Shown here: one piece after another, positions 1-10,066 of the stretch
How the letters are laid out: every line of letters starts with the position of its first letter
How positions within the stretch are numbered: position 1 is the stretch's first letter
Assembly: GCF_030504645.1 (NCBI RefSeq)
Contig: NZ_JAUKWQ010000001.1
Coordinates: 124,001-188,000 of the forward strand
Source of the DNA: Rhizobium oryzicola
GTDB taxonomy: Bacteria > Pseudomonadota > Alphaproteobacteria > Rhizobiales > Rhizobiaceae
Direction: 5' to 3'
Length of the DNA stretch: 64,000 nucleotides
Notes under the pieces: model-generated
What the model saw: only the letters and a program-made list of their open reading frames with translations
Told to the model about the DNA's origin: nothing
Databases searched by the model: none
Program-made: the position numbers and the translations under genes

Positions 1-6
1 AACCTC

Positions 7-50
7 TTGAGCCAAATATGAACTCCATATAAAACGAAACGGTCCGTTTC
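7..50 (+). promoter_or_regulatory. Promoter with palindromic operator
   Basis: A TTGAGC box (7-12) and a TATAAA box (28-33), 15 bases apart, form a sigma70-like promoter with short spacing. Just downstream, GAAACGGTCCGTTTC (36-50) is a perfect 15-base dyad centred on T43. CCATAT and ATATGG flank it as outer arms. A repressor bound there would cover the transcription start. Dyads of this size suit TetR-type repressors; the regulator itself would lie upstream of the window. Confidence 0.5.
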
Positions 51-64
51 ATATGGAGCAAGGG

Positions 65-421
65 ATGCAGGACCCCCGTAGCAAAGCCACAACCGACCGG
101 GCAGCCCATGCTGCCGGTGCGGAACACGCGCATGCGCATAACCATCCCCATTCTCATGCGCATCATGTGCATCTGCATCCCGTACCACCCCCGCCGCCTG
201 CGCCGCATCGACTGCGGCTTGCCCTGGTGCTGATGCTCTTCGTCTACCCTGTCATCACTGGGCTGCTTTATATCCTCGTTCCGCTGACAGAGGGGTGGGC
301 AACCTGGCATCGCACGCTGCTGATCACGCCGATCATGGTCTCGGCCATCATGTTCGTGGTGACGCCCCTCATCCTGCGTTACCTACACTGGCTGGTGGTG
401 CCGCGCCGCCGCATTCCGTAA
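65..421 (+). CDS. His-rich two-TM membrane protein
   Basis: 118 residues from the ATG at 65, chosen because GGAG at 55-58 gives a 6-base spacing; an in-frame ATG at 53 lacks a ribosome binding site. Residues 15-38 carry about eleven histidines in alternating His-Ala/His-x pattern, followed by a run of five prolines. Two hydrophobic segments follow (about 51-71 and 84-108) and a basic C-terminus (RRR). The His cluster suggests metal binding, but no characterised family is recognised. The gene sits directly behind a palindromic operator, so it is probably regulated by a repressor. Function unknown. Confidence 0.7.
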   Translation: MQDPRSKATTDRAAHAAGAEHAHAHNHPHSHAHHVHLHPVPPPPPAPHRLRLALVLMLFVYPVITGLLYILVPLTEGWATWHRTLLITPIMVSAIMFVVTPLILRYLHWLVVPRRRIP

Positions 422-482
422 CGGCTGGAGCCGGCAAGCCGCGAAAGCCACCTTTGATATTGATCAAGACCCCCTTTCGTGT

Positions 483-502
483 TGCCGGTCTATAAACCGG
501 CA
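483..502 (+). terminator. Hairpin with short T-run
   Basis: TGCCGGT (483-489) and ACCGGCA (496-502) form a 7-bp stem with a 6-base loop. Five Ts follow at 511-515. This could end the His-rich gene or sit in the leader of the exporter gene at 519. The T-run is rather far from the stem, so termination may be weak. Confidence 0.35.
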
Positions 503-518
503 GCTTCAGGTTTTTCAG

Positions 519-1106
519 GTGGCTTCAGTCTTGCTCGAATTCACGCTCTCGATCCTGCTTCTGCTGGCAACGCCCGGCCCAACCAATACGCTGATGGCAC
601 TGGCGGGCTATCAACGCAGTTGGCGCCGGGCCGCACCGCTGATCGGTGCAGAGCTTTGCGGCTATCTTTTAGTCATCATTCCGGTCGCAACCTTGGCAGC
701 TTCGCTTTTCGAAGAGTGGCCGCAGCTTGCGCTCTGGACCAAGCTCCTTGCCGGCCTTTGGGTCCTCTATCTCGCGGTGAAACTCTGGTCGTTCAAATCC
801 GGCGCGGGGGAGGCCAGAGCAGTGGATGCCCGTTCGGTGCTGGTCACCACCTGCCTCAATCCGAAGGCGCTGATTATCGGGCTGGTGATCATGCCGCATC
901 AGGGGCTGGCAGCCTTGCTGCCCTGGCTTAGCCTCTTCTCGGCCCTGGTGCTTGCCGCTGCCAACGGATGGATCGCTTTCGGCACGCTTCTGAGCAAGGG
1001 CATGCTGAAGCGGGCGAGCCCGGCGGTGATCAGCCGCGCCGCTGCCGCAGGCCTCTTTGTGTTCGTGATGATCTTGGCGGGGGCAAGTCTCAAGGGATTG
1101 GCGTAA
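519..1106 (+). CDS. LysE/RhtB-family amino acid exporter
   Basis: 195 residues from a GTG start at 519. The N-terminus holds a hydrophobic helix ending in TPGPTN (residues 18-23), the hallmark of the LysE/RhtB/CadD exporter superfamily. Further hydrophobic segments run through the protein, and the NPKA motif typical of the family appears near residue 115. Such proteins sit in the inner membrane and export amino acids or related small molecules using the proton gradient. The length (about 195-210) is normal. The substrate cannot be read from the sequence. Confidence 0.85.
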   Translation: MASVLLEFTLSILLLLATPGPTNTLMALAGYQRSWRRAAPLIGAELCGYLLVIIPVATLAASLFEEWPQLALWTKLLAGLWVLYLAVKLWSFKSGAGEARAVDARSVLVTTCLNPKALIIGLVIMPHQGLAALLPWLSLFSALVLAAANGWIAFGTLLSKGMLKRASPAVISRAAAAGLFVFVMILAGASLKGLA

Positions 1107-1306
1107 GGCCCCGGTATCCCTGATTGACGAATCGGCACCGCCTTTGCATCATGCCTTCCGCGCGGCTCACGCCAAACCTCCCCGGACCTTCCCCAGCATG
1201 GTCCCTTAGCGGAGGCAAAGGGAATAGGTTCTCGAGCCATTTGTCTTGGTCCGACCGTTACGGATGAATTGCTGGGGAATGCGTCCGCAACGCGAGAGGC
1301 CTGATC

Positions 1307-2302
1307 ATGACAAGGAATGCCAACTTCAAGCGCCGCGTCCGCGCCCGTGCGGCAAAAACGGGCGAATCCTACACCACGGCACTCAGCCACATCCGCAAGA
1401 GCGAACCCGTCGATCTGGCACGGCCCGTCAGGTCGCTGCGGCTCGCTGTGGCGCAAACAACGACCTATGACGATCCCCGTGATATCTCGCAACTGCGCGC
1501 GGCAGGCGTGGAGATCCGGCGGCTGATGCAGGCATCAAAACAGGCGGGGGCACGCCTCCTCCATTTGCCTGAGGGTGCCACATGCTCTCCCAACAAGCGC
1601 ATCATGTCTTCGACCGGTCGCCATCCGATTGGCCCCTCGGACTGGAGCCGCTTCGAATGGGCGGTGCAGCGGGAGGAGTTGAATGCGGTCCGACTACTGG
1701 CGCGTGAGCTGGAGCTCTGGACCGTGCTTGGGGCGGTGCATCAGCTGAGTGGGACACATCGCCCCTACAACTGCCTCTATGTCATTTCCGACAGCGGCGA
1801 ATTGGTGACACGGTACGACGAGCGCATGCTGTCGAATACCAAGATCTCGTTCATGTACTCGCCGGGAACGGTGCCGATCACATTCGAGGTTGATGCCGTC
1901 CGTTTCGGGCTGTCTCTTGGCATGGAGGTCAATTTCCCCGAGATCTTCAGGGAGTATGAGCAGATGGATGTGGATTGCGTGCTGTTTTCCACCACAGGAG
2001 GCACCGTGGAAAGCGATGCCGCTTTTGCCATTGAAGCTCAGGGCCATGCCGCCAGCAATCGGTATTGGGTAAGCTTCGCAACCTTGGCCAAGGGTGAGGC
2101 CGCCTTGTCGGGAATAGCCAGGCCTGAAGGAGGCTGGGCGGCACGGTGCAACCTGCCGGAGACCCCCTCCATCGCCGTTGCTGACATTGAGCTCAATGGT
2201 GACGAATTGGCGCGCCCCTGGCGGCGTCAGGCGCGTCTCGGTCTATATCGGCCCTATCAGGTGGAGGGTGATATCCGCAGCGACGATCGACTGGCGTTTT
2301 AG
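1307..2302 (+). CDS. Nitrilase-fold protein lacking catalytic Cys
   Basis: 331 residues. The core from about residue 45 reads as a carbon-nitrogen hydrolase (LRLAVAQTTT start, HLPEGA with the first catalytic Glu at 89, GMEVNFPE at 205-212 in place of the usual C-Y-E/D-x-x-FPE strand). The nucleophile position holds Gly205, and the Y-x-K-x-x-L lysine position holds Glu172 (nearest Lys is 179). A basic N-terminal extension carries AKTGESYTTA, a short motif I have seen fused to unrelated rhizobial and actinobacterial proteins. It is probably either a catalytically altered or a non-enzymatic member of the family. The preceding 200-base gap contains a 9-bp inverted repeat (1189-1197 with 1271-1279) that could fold in the leader. 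Confidence 0.7.
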   Translation: MTRNANFKRRVRARAAKTGESYTTALSHIRKSEPVDLARPVRSLRLAVAQTTTYDDPRDISQLRAAGVEIRRLMQASKQAGARLLHLPEGATCSPNKRIMSSTGRHPIGPSDWSRFEWAVQREELNAVRLLARELELWTVLGAVHQLSGTHRPYNCLYVISDSGELVTRYDERMLSNTKISFMYSPGTVPITFEVDAVRFGLSLGMEVNFPEIFREYEQMDVDCVLFSTTGGTVESDAAFAIEAQGHAASNRYWVSFATLAKGEAALSGIARPEGGWAARCNLPETPSIAVADIELNGDELARPWRRQARLGLYRPYQVEGDIRSDDRLAF

Positions 2303-2349
2303 GAGCCTGCCGTGCGGCGGTGGTTTTCCGTCCGCACAGGTGCAAAGGA

Positions 2350-2380
2350 AAAGCCTCGGGCGTTTGCTGCACCCGAGGCT
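2350..2380 (-). terminator. Terminator after dnaJ
   Basis: AGCCTCGGG (2352-2360) pairs with CCCGAGGCT (2372-2380). Read on the minus strand the stem is followed by TTTTCCTTT, so it fits an intrinsic terminator for the dnaKJ transcript. It lies about 135 bases beyond the dnaJ stop. Confidence 0.65.
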
Positions 2381-2396
2381 CGATTGGTAGCATATC

Positions 2397-2497
2397 CCGG
2401 CCCTTCGCTTTGGGCTCAGTCGCTCCTGGCTACGCCCCGGCCCTTCACTTTGGCTCAGGGCGTTCGCTGCTCAAAACGTGCCACTGGCACGTTTTGC
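2397..2497. repeat. Short direct repeats and 11-bp palindrome
   Basis: Two copies of a 22-23 base unit (CGGCCCTTCRCTTTGG..CTCAG) lie at 2397-2419 and 2437-2458. GGCTACGCC recurs at about 2428 and 2499. A perfect inverted repeat follows: CAAAACGTGCC (2472-2482), ACT loop, GGCACGTTTTG (2486-2496). No gene uses this stretch. It looks like a rhizobial intergenic mosaic repeat, and it may also help transcript ends form between the convergent genes. Confidence 0.55.
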
Positions 2498-2515
2498 CGG
2501 CTACGCCGTCGCAGC

Positions 2516-3652
2516 TCACCCCTCAAAAAATTCCTTCATGCGGGCGAAGAAACCCGTCGATTCCGGATTGTTTTCCTTGGACGAGATCTCCTCGAATTCC
2601 TGCAGCAGTTCGCGCTGGCGCTTGGTCAGCTTCTGCGGCGTCTCGATCTGGATCTGGATGTAAAGATCACCCGTCTGCGATGAGCGCAGCACCGGCATGC
2701 CCTTACCCTTCAGGCGGAACTGCTTGCCGGGCTGCGTACCCTCAGGCACGGAAACACGCGACTTGGTGCCATCAAGCGTTGCCACATCGAAGGTGCCCCC
2801 GAGCGCTGCCGTCGTCATGGAAATCGGCACGGTGCAGTAGAGATCGGCGCCATCGCGCTGGAAGAACTCATGCGGCTTGACCGACAGGAAGATGTAGAGA
2901 TCGCCCGCCGGGCCACCGCGTGCGCCGGCCTCGCCTTCGCCCTGCAGGCGAATGCGGGTGCCATCCTCAATGCCCGATGGAATGTTGACCGAAAGCGCCC
3001 GCTCTTCCGTCACACGGCCCTGGCCGTGGCACTTTGTGCAGGGATCGCTGATCGTCTGGCCCCGACCGTGGCAGGTCGGACAGGTGCGCTCGACCGAGAA
3101 GAAGCCCTGGCTGGCGCGCACACGGCCTGAACCGTGGCAGGTGCCGCAGGTCTTTGGTTGCGTGCCGGGCTTGGCACCGGAGCCGGAGCAGACATCGCAG
3201 GTGATCGCGGTTGGAACGCGGATCTGCGCCGTCTTGCCGGCGAACGCCTCTTCCAGCGTGATTTCCATATTGTAGCGAAGATCGGCGCCGCGTTCGCGGC
3301 CACCGGCAGAGCGACGGGCACGGCCGCCGCCCATCATCTCGCCAAAGATGTCTTCGAAAATGTCGGAGAAGCCGCCCGCCGCGAAACCACCGCCGCCGCC
3401 GAAACCGCCGCCGCCCATGCCGCCCTGCTCAAAGGCTGCGTGGCCGTAACGGTCATAGGCTGCCCGCTTCTGCGGGTCCTTCAGCGTCTCGTAGGCCTCG
3501 TTGATTTCCTTGAACTTCTTTTCGGCTTCCGCGTCACCCGGGTTCTTGTCGGGGTGATATTGCATCGCGAGCTTACGGAAGGCGCTTTTCAGCTCCTTCT
3601 CGTCAGCGGTCCTGCCGACACCCAGGGTTTCGTAAAAATCAGCTTTTGCCAT
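2516..3652 (-). CDS. dnaJ: Chaperone protein DnaJ
   Basis: 378 residues, full length. J domain at 1-70 with HPD at 33-35, then a Gly/Phe-rich linker, four CxxCxGxG zinc modules ([32 protein letters not shown]), and the C-terminal substrate-binding region. It delivers unfolded clients to DnaK and stimulates its ATPase in the cytoplasm. It lies 79 bases downstream of dnaK on the same strand and is presumably co-transcribed from the heat-shock promoter there. The ATG at 3652 is preceded by a GGGAG-type ribosome binding site. Confidence 0.97.
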   Translation of the reverse strand: MAKADFYETLGVGRTADEKELKSAFRKLAMQYHPDKNPGDAEAEKKFKEINEAYETLKDPQKRAAYDRYGHAAFEQGGMGGGGFGGGGGFAAGGFSDIFEDIFGEMMGGGRARRSAGGRERGADLRYNMEITLEEAFAGKTAQIRVPTAITCDVCSGSGAKPGTQPKTCGTCHGSGRVRASQGFFSVERTCPTCHGRGQTISDPCTKCHGQGRVTEERALSVNIPSGIEDGTRIRLQGEGEAGARGGPAGDLYIFLSVKPHEFFQRDGADLYCTVPISMTTAALGGTFDVATLDGTKSRVSVPEGTQPGKQFRLKGKGMPVLRSSQTGDLYIQIQIETPQKLTKRQRELLQEFEEISSKENNPESTGFFARMKEFFEG

Positions 3653-3677
3653 GGAGGTAACGGCTCCCGAAAGGGTT

Positions 3678-3698
3678 CCGGCTGCACGAGGCAGCCGG
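3678..3698 (-). other. dnaK-dnaJ intercistronic hairpin
   Basis: CCGGCTGC (3678-3685) and GCAGCCGG (3691-3698) form a perfect 8-bp GC-rich stem with a 5-base loop between dnaK and dnaJ. There is no T-run, so it more likely protects the upstream dnaK message or tunes the dnaK:dnaJ ratio than terminates. That role is inference. Confidence 0.5.
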
Positions 3699-3731
3699 AT
3701 ACTTGTACGCGATTACAACTTCAGACTACCG

Positions 3732-5636
<1,905 letters not shown>

Positions 5637-5741
5637 GTCTTCTCTCTCCTTGAAGCGAACTGTCGGAACCCCTTGAAGGCATTCCACTGACAGTTCCTTG
5701 ACTGGAATGGATTCGCAGCATCGGCTGCTGTTATGCCGGGT

Positions 5742-5770
5742 ATATAAGGACGGGTTTTTCTGACTGCAAG
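5742..5770 (-). promoter_or_regulatory. RpoH heat-shock promoter of dnaK
   Basis: On the minus strand CTTG (5770-5767) is followed after 18 bases by CTTATAT (5748-5742). This matches the alphaproteobacterial sigma-32 consensus (CTTG, about 17-18 bases, CYTATnT). The predicted start near 5735 leaves a leader of about 100 bases. That leader contains inverted repeats (ATTCCA at 5681 with TGGAAT at 5701, and a GCAGC/GCTGC hairpin near 5715). Confidence 0.75.
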
Positions 5771-5892
5771 GCGAGAAAGAGCCCGACTGTCAGCAAAAAT
5801 AAGCCTTTGACGCCGTCTTTTAAGAGGGGCGCGCCACCTTTGGTAGGGCATGTCCCAGCTTTAAACGCCAAAGGCCTTGGATGCCTGCTTTT

Positions 5893-8271
5893 CTATTGAC
5901 CCATGATGAGATCAAGAAGGGTGGTCTGCTTGGAGTGGCCACGCTGCGAACCGCCGCCCACATCGGCTGGCGGAACCGGTCCACCCCCCACGTCTCCGGG
6001 TGGGATCGGTGCATCCGTCGGGCCGCGATAGGTGCGATAATCGCGGTAGTCTCTCGCAGGTATTTGGGACGGTGGCGCGATATATCCGCCTTCTTCAGCA
6101 ACGGCAGCGCTCTCTTCAGCAGGCGTCGGCGCCGCTGGATAGCTGCGCGGGTCACGCGCCGGCTGCGTGCCGGACAACAACTGCCCCGGTCCACCAAGCT
6201 GTTGCTGTGGCTGCGGTTGTGCCGGTTGCTGTGAAAGCAGTGCCGGATCGTTTGCTGGGGGCGGTGCGACGGGCAGGCCCACCCCGTAGAGCGGCGTCGG
6301 CTTGTAGCCCTTCAGCGCGGCCGTCATATAATTCTTCCAGGCCTTGGCGGGCAGGCCGCCGCCGGTCACCTTCTTCATCGAGGTGCCGTCATCATTACCG
6401 AACCACACGCCCGTGGTCAGCGTGCTGGTAAAGCCGACGAACAGCGCATCGCGGAAGGATTGCGTCGTGCCGCTCTTGCCCGCCGCCTGCCAATCCGCCA
6501 GCCGTGCCGCCCGGCCGGTGCCCTCGGTCAGCACATGGCTCATCATGTTGTTCATGGTCGCCACGATGGTTTCGTTCAGCACGCGTGGCGGGTTGGAGAA
6601 ATCCGCGTCGTAGAGAACCTTCCCATTGGCGTCGGTAATGCGGGTCACCAGATGCGGTGTTGCCTTGAAACCGCCATTCATGAAGGCGGCATAGGCAGAC
6701 GTCAGCTCCACCAGCGTAACTTCCGATGTGCCAAGCGCGATCGAGGCATTGGCCTGCAGGTCCGATTCGATCCCGAGGCGATGCGCCAGCGTGATCACAT
6801 TGTTCGGCCCCACCTGCATCACGAGCTGGGCAGCAATCGTGTTCAGCGAATGGGCAAGCGCTGTCGCTAGTGTCACCGGCCCACGATATTTCTGATCGAA
6901 GTTCTCAGGGGTCCAGTTGCCGATCTTCACGGGACCATCGTTCAGCACCGTATCCGGACGGTAGCCCGCCTCAAGTGCTGCCGCATAGACAAACGGCTTG
7001 AAGGCCGAACCCGGCTGGCGCTTCGCCTTGGCTGCGCGGTTGAACTGGCTCTCAGCATAATCCTTGCCGCCGACGACGGCGCGGATGGCGCCCGTGGCAT
7101 CGACCGAGACGAGAGCGGCCTGCGAGGCATTCTGTTTGACACCCTCGGATTTCAAAACCTCGAAGAGGGCTTTTTCTGCTTCCTTTTCCAGGCGCAGGTC
7201 CAGCGTCGTCTGTACCGTGACATCCGTCTTTACTTCGCCGATCAGAGATTTCACCTCGTCCATCACCATGTCGGCCGCATAATGCTGCGCCCCGGTCCAG
7301 TAGCTGCGCGCCTTGGTTGGCGGCTGCGACATGGCTGTCATGGCTTCCTGATCGGAGATGAAGCCGGACTCCCGCATGGCGCCGAGCACCAGTTGCGCGC
7401 GCGTTTCCGCCGCCTGCGCGTCGCGCGCCGGGGAAAGCTTTGTGGGTGCCTTCAATACACCGGCAAGGATCGCCGCTTCCCGCAGGTTCACATCCTTGGC
7501 CGATTTGTTGAAGTAGCGGCGGGAGGCAGCTTCGACACCATAGGCATTCGAACCGAAGAACATCCGGTTCAGATACATGGTGAGGATCTGGTCCTTGGTG
7601 AACTTGCGCTCCAGCCATAGGGATAGAAGCACCTCCTGAACCTTGCGCTCGAAGGTGCGGTCCGGTGAGAGGAAGAGGTTCTTGGCAAGCTGCTGCGTCA
7701 GCGTCGAGCCGCCCTGGATGCTGCGGCCCGTCAGGTTGTTGACGAAGGCACGGGCAAGTCCCAATGGGTCGATGCCGAAATGGGAATAGAAGCGCCTGTC
7801 CTCAATGGCCACGACCGCTTGAGGAATGTAGGGGGACATCTCTTCTAGCGCCAAGGCCTCGCCGCCGGTCGCACCACGGTTCGCCAGCAGGCTGCCGTCC
7901 AGCGCAGTGATCTTCACGTTGGGCGGACGCTCGGGGATGGACCATGTGCTGGCATTCGGCATGCGTGCACCATAGTAAAGAACCAGACCGCCAATGCCGA
8001 TGCCGACCCAGATACCCAGCACGATCGACCAGTAGATCATCGAACGGATGAAACCGAAGAAACCGCCGCTGCTACGCGCTTCGCGCCGCTTGCGTCGGCT
8101 CCGTGGTTCGCGCGCCTCGCGCGGTTCCGGCTCTGCAGTCCGGCGTTGCGCTTTGCGGCTGGCAGGCCCCGTGATCCGCTCCTCGGCTTCCACCTGAAAG
8201 CCGTCATCCTCGTCCTCGTCACCGAAAGACGGATCGACCCTGTGCTTTCCGGATTTATGTCCTGATGCCAT
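5893..8271 (-). CDS. Penicillin-binding protein 1A-family, bifunctional
   Basis: 792 residues. A charged cytoplasmic N-terminus (1-68) precedes one TM helix (about 70-95). Next comes a glycosyltransferase-51 domain with EDRRFYSHFG and GGSTLTQQLAKNLF, then a transpeptidase domain with SAFK (nucleophile Ser and Lys), SLN and KSGTTQ. The C-terminal 100 residues are Pro/Gln-rich and probably disordered. The enzyme polymerises and cross-links peptidoglycan in the periplasm. It is monocistronic as far as can be seen, 256 bases upstream of dnaK in the same orientation. Confidence 0.95.
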   Translation of the reverse strand: MASGHKSGKHRVDPSFGDEDEDDGFQVEAEERITGPASRKAQRRTAEPEPREAREPRSRRKRREARSSGGFFGFIRSMIYWSIVLGIWVGIGIGGLVLYYGARMPNASTWSIPERPPNVKITALDGSLLANRGATGGEALALEEMSPYIPQAVVAIEDRRFYSHFGIDPLGLARAFVNNLTGRSIQGGSTLTQQLAKNLFLSPDRTFERKVQEVLLSLWLERKFTKDQILTMYLNRMFFGSNAYGVEAASRRYFNKSAKDVNLREAAILAGVLKAPTKLSPARDAQAAETRAQLVLGAMRESGFISDQEAMTAMSQPPTKARSYWTGAQHYAADMVMDEVKSLIGEVKTDVTVQTTLDLRLEKEAEKALFEVLKSEGVKQNASQAALVSVDATGAIRAVVGGKDYAESQFNRAAKAKRQPGSAFKPFVYAAALEAGYRPDTVLNDGPVKIGNWTPENFDQKYRGPVTLATALAHSLNTIAAQLVMQVGPNNVITLAHRLGIESDLQANASIALGTSEVTLVELTSAYAAFMNGGFKATPHLVTRITDANGKVLYDADFSNPPRVLNETIVATMNNMMSHVLTEGTGRAARLADWQAAGKSGTTQSFRDALFVGFTSTLTTGVWFGNDDGTSMKKVTGGGLPAKAWKNYMTAALKGYKPTPLYGVGLPVAPPPANDPALLSQQPAQPQPQQQLGGPGQLLSGTQPARDPRSYPAAPTPAEESAAVAEEGGYIAPPSQIPARDYRDYRTYRGPTDAPIPPGDVGGGPVPPADVGGGSQRGHSKQTTLLDLIMGQ

Positions 8272-8768
8272 AGGTTACGGCCACGCTCCCCAGCTTGTGC
8301 CCCATCGGACCGGTTACACGCATCGCGCGCTGACCGGATATCTGTTTGGATAGACGGAAAAGACCATGAGGCGGCGCAATCAAGCTGCCTGCTCCTGCCG
8401 CCCCGTCCACGGACCTCGTGAACTGTAAATGCGGCGATTTAAGGGGAAGTTAAGAATACTTTAAGGAGGCGGATATAGCTTTTCATTCCGTAACAGTCCG
8501 CGGCAGTCGATGCTAGGATTTCTACCAATGCGTGTGATTCGTCACCTTGAAACTGCAGTTTGTCAAGGAAATCCGCGATGTTTAGATTGTTCTAATTCAT
8601 CCGTAAATAATAGTAGTTGCCAATCCCCGGCCGTTAACTCTACTGTTGGGACTAGACTATGATCGTCCAGTTTGAACTGATCTTTGCTTTCGAGTGAAGA
8701 TGCCATCCGGGGTGGGGTTGGTGCGATGAAGCGGATGTAGCATGGAGGCTGCTCCGATGGAGGTTGTA
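8272..8768. other. 497-base intergenic region with 24-bp dyad
   Basis: No coding region is visible between the PBP gene and the small gene at 8769. The clearest structure is a dyad at 8545-8568: outer arms CCTTGA and TCAAGG enclose the perfect palindrome AAACTGCAGTTT (8550-8561). Its size resembles a LuxR- or LysR-type binding site. The rest is relatively AT-rich (8570-8640) and probably holds promoters for the divergent genes. Confidence 0.45.
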
Positions 8769-8981
8769 ATGCGAACGCAGGTGGTCAGACGCCCTGTGCA
8801 TCCTCACCAGTTGTCTCTGCTGCAACAGGTCTTTGATGAGGCATGTGCACGATACAATATCGACAAGGATAGTCCCGACGGCGAGGCCTTGGCCTTGATC
8901 CTCGTCAACTCATTGCAAAAAGGTATGAGCGAACGTGAGGCGCTTGCGCATCTCGCGACGGCTTTGGCCGACAATATCTGA
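8769..8981 (+). CDS. Small conserved-looking protein, unknown
   Basis: 70 residues from the ATG at 8769, chosen because GGAGG at 8759-8763 gives a 5-base spacing; in-frame ATGs at 8742 and 8757 lack a good site. The sequence is soluble and helical (HQLSLLQQVFDEACARY; EALALILVNSLQKG), with no TM segment or known motif. Codon use is normal for the region. It resembles the many short unannotated rhizobial proteins. Function unknown. Confidence 0.6.
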   Translation: MRTQVVRRPVHPHQLSLLQQVFDEACARYNIDKDSPDGEALALILVNSLQKGMSEREALAHLATALADNI

Positions 8982-9058
8982 CGCTCCCCTCGCATCCATT
9001 AGTCTCATATCAAGTCAATCGGCTGGTGGCATCTGCCATAGCCCGGCATTCATTTCTT

Positions 9059-9083
9059 GGAACCAAAATTGGACTTGGCAGTT
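9059..9083 (+). promoter_or_regulatory. EcfG/RpoE2 general stress promoter
   Basis: GGAAC (9059-9063), 17 bases, then GTT (9081-9083) is an exact match to the GGAAC-N16/17-GTT consensus of the alphaproteobacterial general stress sigma factor. It lies 41 bases before the DUF883-like gene. Confidence 0.7.
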
Positions 9084-9123
9084 GACCGGGCTCTTGAACA
9101 CCCTCAATAGCCAGGAGACTGAG

Positions 9124-9480
9124 ATGGTAGAGCCGGTAGGAAACTTCAGGTCGGCAGGTTCGCACGCCGAGATGGCCGCGGGCCAAGCGGAAGATGCGGT
9201 TAAGGCAGAAATTTCAGCCCTGCGGGCAGAAATTGCCAGCATCCGTGAAAGTCTGTCTAGGTTCGGTGGTGAGGCTTACGACAACGTTTCGCGCACTGCC
9301 AGTCAGGCTGCTACCTATGTGCAGGAAGAGGCCACATCCGTCGCCGGCGTGATCCGAGAGCATCCCGCAACGGCAACCACGCTCATGACGCTGATTGGTG
9401 CCATCGGCTTTGCCATCGGTTATGTGGTGGCATCTGCCCAGGCCGAGCAGAAGGAAGCCTGGTACCGTCGCTATTACTGA
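9124..9480 (+). CDS. DUF883/ElaB-like inner membrane stress protein
   Basis: 118 residues from the ATG at 9124 with AGGAG at 9113-9117. An amphipathic helical stretch (about residues 18-60, AEISALRAEIASIRESLS) is followed by a C-terminal TM segment (about 80-104, TTLMTLIGAIGFAIGYVVA) and a short charged tail. This is the architecture of the ElaB/YqjD/DUF883 proteins, which are membrane anchored and stress induced in enterobacteria. An EcfG promoter stands directly upstream. The stop codon overlaps the end of the convergent ybaK-type gene by 7 bases. Confidence 0.75.
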   Translation: MVEPVGNFRSAGSHAEMAAGQAEDAVKAEISALRAEIASIRESLSRFGGEAYDNVSRTASQAATYVQEEATSVAGVIREHPATATTLMTLIGAIGFAIGYVVASAQAEQKEAWYRRYY

Positions 9481-9947
9481 TCTGTTGGTGTCTGACAGAC
9501 ATCGACCCAGCTGGCGCCGGTCAACTGCGCCAGCCTTTCCGGCGAAATCCGAACAGCAGAATTGGTAGCACCGGCTGCCGGAACAACTTCTGCGTAGGCC
9601 CGGATGGACACGTCGCAATAAATGGTGAGCGGCTTTGCGAGGCCGAAGGGACACACGCCACCGATAGGATGGCTGGTCTGCTCGACCACTTCCTCTCCCT
9701 GCAGCATGCGCGGCTTGAAGCCAAACCGGTCGCGGAATTTGCGATTGTCGAGGCGGCTCATGCCCGACGCAACAAGCAGGATCACCTCTTCACCCGCACG
9801 CAGGCAGATGGTTTTGGCGATCTGATCCGGTACCACGCTATGGGCTTCTGCCGCCATGGCAACCGTTGCGGAACTTTTGTCCGTGACGATCACATCGATG
9901 TCCGGCGCATGTGCTGCGAAGAAGGCTTGAACTGATTCGAGGCTCAT
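9474..9947 (-). CDS. YbaK/EbsC-family aminoacyl-tRNA deacylase
   Basis: 157 residues, the normal length for free-standing YbaK-like editing domains. Recognisable parts are the DQIAKTICLRAG strand with the conserved Lys, the SRLDNRKFRDRFG helix, and the SHPIGGVCPFGL motif. The family hydrolyses mischarged tRNAs (Cys-tRNAPro, Ala-tRNAPro and others) in the cytoplasm. Which tRNA is edited cannot be read from the sequence. It converges on and slightly overlaps the DUF883-like gene. Confidence 0.88.
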   Translation of the reverse strand: MSLESVQAFFAAHAPDIDVIVTDKSSATVAMAAEAHSVVPDQIAKTICLRAGEEVILLVASGMSRLDNRKFRDRFGFKPRMLQGEEVVEQTSHPIGGVCPFGLAKPLTIYCDVSIRAYAEVVPAAGATNSAVRISPERLAQLTGASWVDVCQTPTDQ

Positions 9948-10054
9948 ACAGTGAGCCTATCTATGCGGCAGAGAATCAGCAAGATCACCAAAGCCATGCG
10001 AAAATTGCATTGCTGCAGTGCGATAAAGAGACTGTTTTTTAAGCTTTGATGGCG

Positions 10055-10060
10055 TATATT
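10055..10060 (+). promoter_or_regulatory. -10 box of the alpha-r14 sRNA
   Basis: TATATT at 10055-10060 lies 7 bases before the predicted 5' end of the sRNA. The corresponding -35 (TGTTTT, about 10033-10038) is weak. Confidence 0.45.
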
Positions 10061-10066
10061 CCAACC

